Shown: piece by piece, positions 63,599-64,000 of the stretch
Layout: each line of letters starts with the position of its first letter
How positions within the stretch are numbered: the first letter of the stretch is position 1
Source of the DNA: Marinactinospora thermotolerans DSM 45154
GTDB lineage: Bacteria; Actinomycetota; Actinomycetes; Streptosporangiales; Streptosporangiaceae
Assembly: GCF_900167435.1 (NCBI RefSeq)
Contig: NZ_FUWS01000012.1
Span: forward strand, 130,323 to 194,322
Reading direction: 5' to 3'
Length of the DNA: 64,000 nucleotides
Notes under the pieces: generated by a model
Database searches by the model: none
Seen by the model: only the letters and a program-made list of their open reading frames with translations
What the model was told of the DNA's origin: nothing
Program-made: the position numbers and the translations under genes

Positions 63599-64000
63599 TC
63601 AGTCGTAGTAACGGTCGTGCTCCGCGTGGTCGGTGCGCCGGTCGCCGCTGAGCGGCCGGAACCGCAGGACCTGCGGGTCGTGGTCGCTGACCTGGTCGTG
63701 GAACTCCGCGTTGACGTGCACGATGTCGTAGTCGACGCGATCGGCGAGGCGGGGGGCGGCGAGCATGTGGTCGAGGGCCTGGGAGTTGCCGTCGTAGACG
63801 TAGCTGTAGCGCTCGGACTCCGGCAGCCGGGTCATCGGGTTGTGCAGACCCCCGCGGCCGGTGAGGATGCGCAGCGTCGGGGCGAACCAGAAGTCGTTGA
63901 GGTCGCCGACGACCAGCACGTTGGCGTCGCGGTCGGCCGCGAGGAGTTCGTCGGTGAAGTCCCGGACGAGTTCGGACTGGGCCTCGCGCTGCGCCTCGGT
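63599..64000 (-). CDS. Endonuclease/exonuclease/phosphatase-family protein, C-terminal part only
   Basis: The last 133 residues of a larger protein whose start lies beyond the right edge. NVLVVGDLNDFWFAPTL carries the Asp and Asn of the EEP active site, LDHMLAAPRLADRVDYDIVHVNAEF follows, and SDHDPQVLRF has the catalytic His. It resembles the large secreted nucleases of the NucH/ExeM type, in which this domain lies near the C-terminus. A weak ten-base-pair hairpin at 63528-63575 may be its terminator. Confidence 0.85.
   Translation of the reverse strand, partial: TEAQREAQSELVRDFTDELLAADRDANVLVVGDLNDFWFAPTLRILTGRGGLHNPMTRLPESERYSYVYDGNSQALDHMLAAPRLADRVDYDIVHVNAEFHDQVSDHDPQVLRFRPLSGDRRTDHAEHDRYYD

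Overview
The window is very GC-rich actinomycete chromosome. The core gene order (ppx, DUF501, ftsB, eno; mazG, mfd; glmU, prs, rplY, pth; ispE, rsmA, rpfB, tatD, metG; rsmI beside a divergent protein mannosyltransferase gene) is the one seen in Streptomyces and other filamentous actinobacteria. The NsrR, SoxR, Rpf and FtsB types all fit. I favour a Nocardiopsis/Streptomonospora-like member of the Streptosporangiales. That assignment is inference, because there is no rRNA in the window.

Layout. 1-9.7 kb: core genes (ppx, DUF501, ftsB, eno, mazG and a SurA-like lipoprotein gene, all on the minus strand) with two inserted plus-strand membrane-protein genes (TauE-like exporter, FtsW/RodA-like), then an APS-kinase gene. 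10-15.4 kb: mfd, then flavohaemoglobin hmp with its regulator nsrR and a recognisable NsrR operator. 15.6-32.7 kb: an exopolysaccharide locus made of two operons that face each other. 33-37 kb: pth, rplY, prs, glmU and tRNA-Gln, with a decayed CRISPR-like repeat cluster upstream of rplY. 37.7-45 kb: a desaturase with a TetR regulator, a MarR regulator, an SGNH hydrolase, an ABC-F protein and a split transketolase facing soxR across a SoxR-box-like palindrome. 45-58.8 kb: ispE, a Ser/Thr kinase, rsmA, rpfB, a CoA transferase, tatD, metG, a fused secDF and rsmI. 59-64 kb: a protein O-mannosyltransferase, a cold-shock protein, a voltage-gated cation channel, tatB, a DUF3017 protein and a partial nuclease.

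The most interesting system is the 15.6-32.7 kb locus, which looks built to make a sulfated exopolysaccharide or glycan. The left operon (+) carries Wzz-, Wzy- and Wzx-like proteins, an APH-fold kinase, a PAPS sulfotransferase, an Alg14/PssD-like protein and an Alg13/PssE-GT2 fusion. The right operon (-) carries a WbaP-type priming transferase followed by cysQ, cysD, cysN and a second, unrelated sulfotransferase. Sulfate activation (CysDN), PAP recycling (CysQ) and sulfate transfer are therefore encoded with chain initiation, polymerisation and flipping. The missing step, APS kinase, lies 6 kb to the left in a protein whose fused sulfurylase-like domain has lost its catalytic motifs. A GH26-like lipoprotein lies between the operons and may trim the polymer.

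Start codons were chosen from ribosome-binding sites, family-typical N-termini and overlaps with upstream genes. Function calls come from reading motifs by eye, without database searches.
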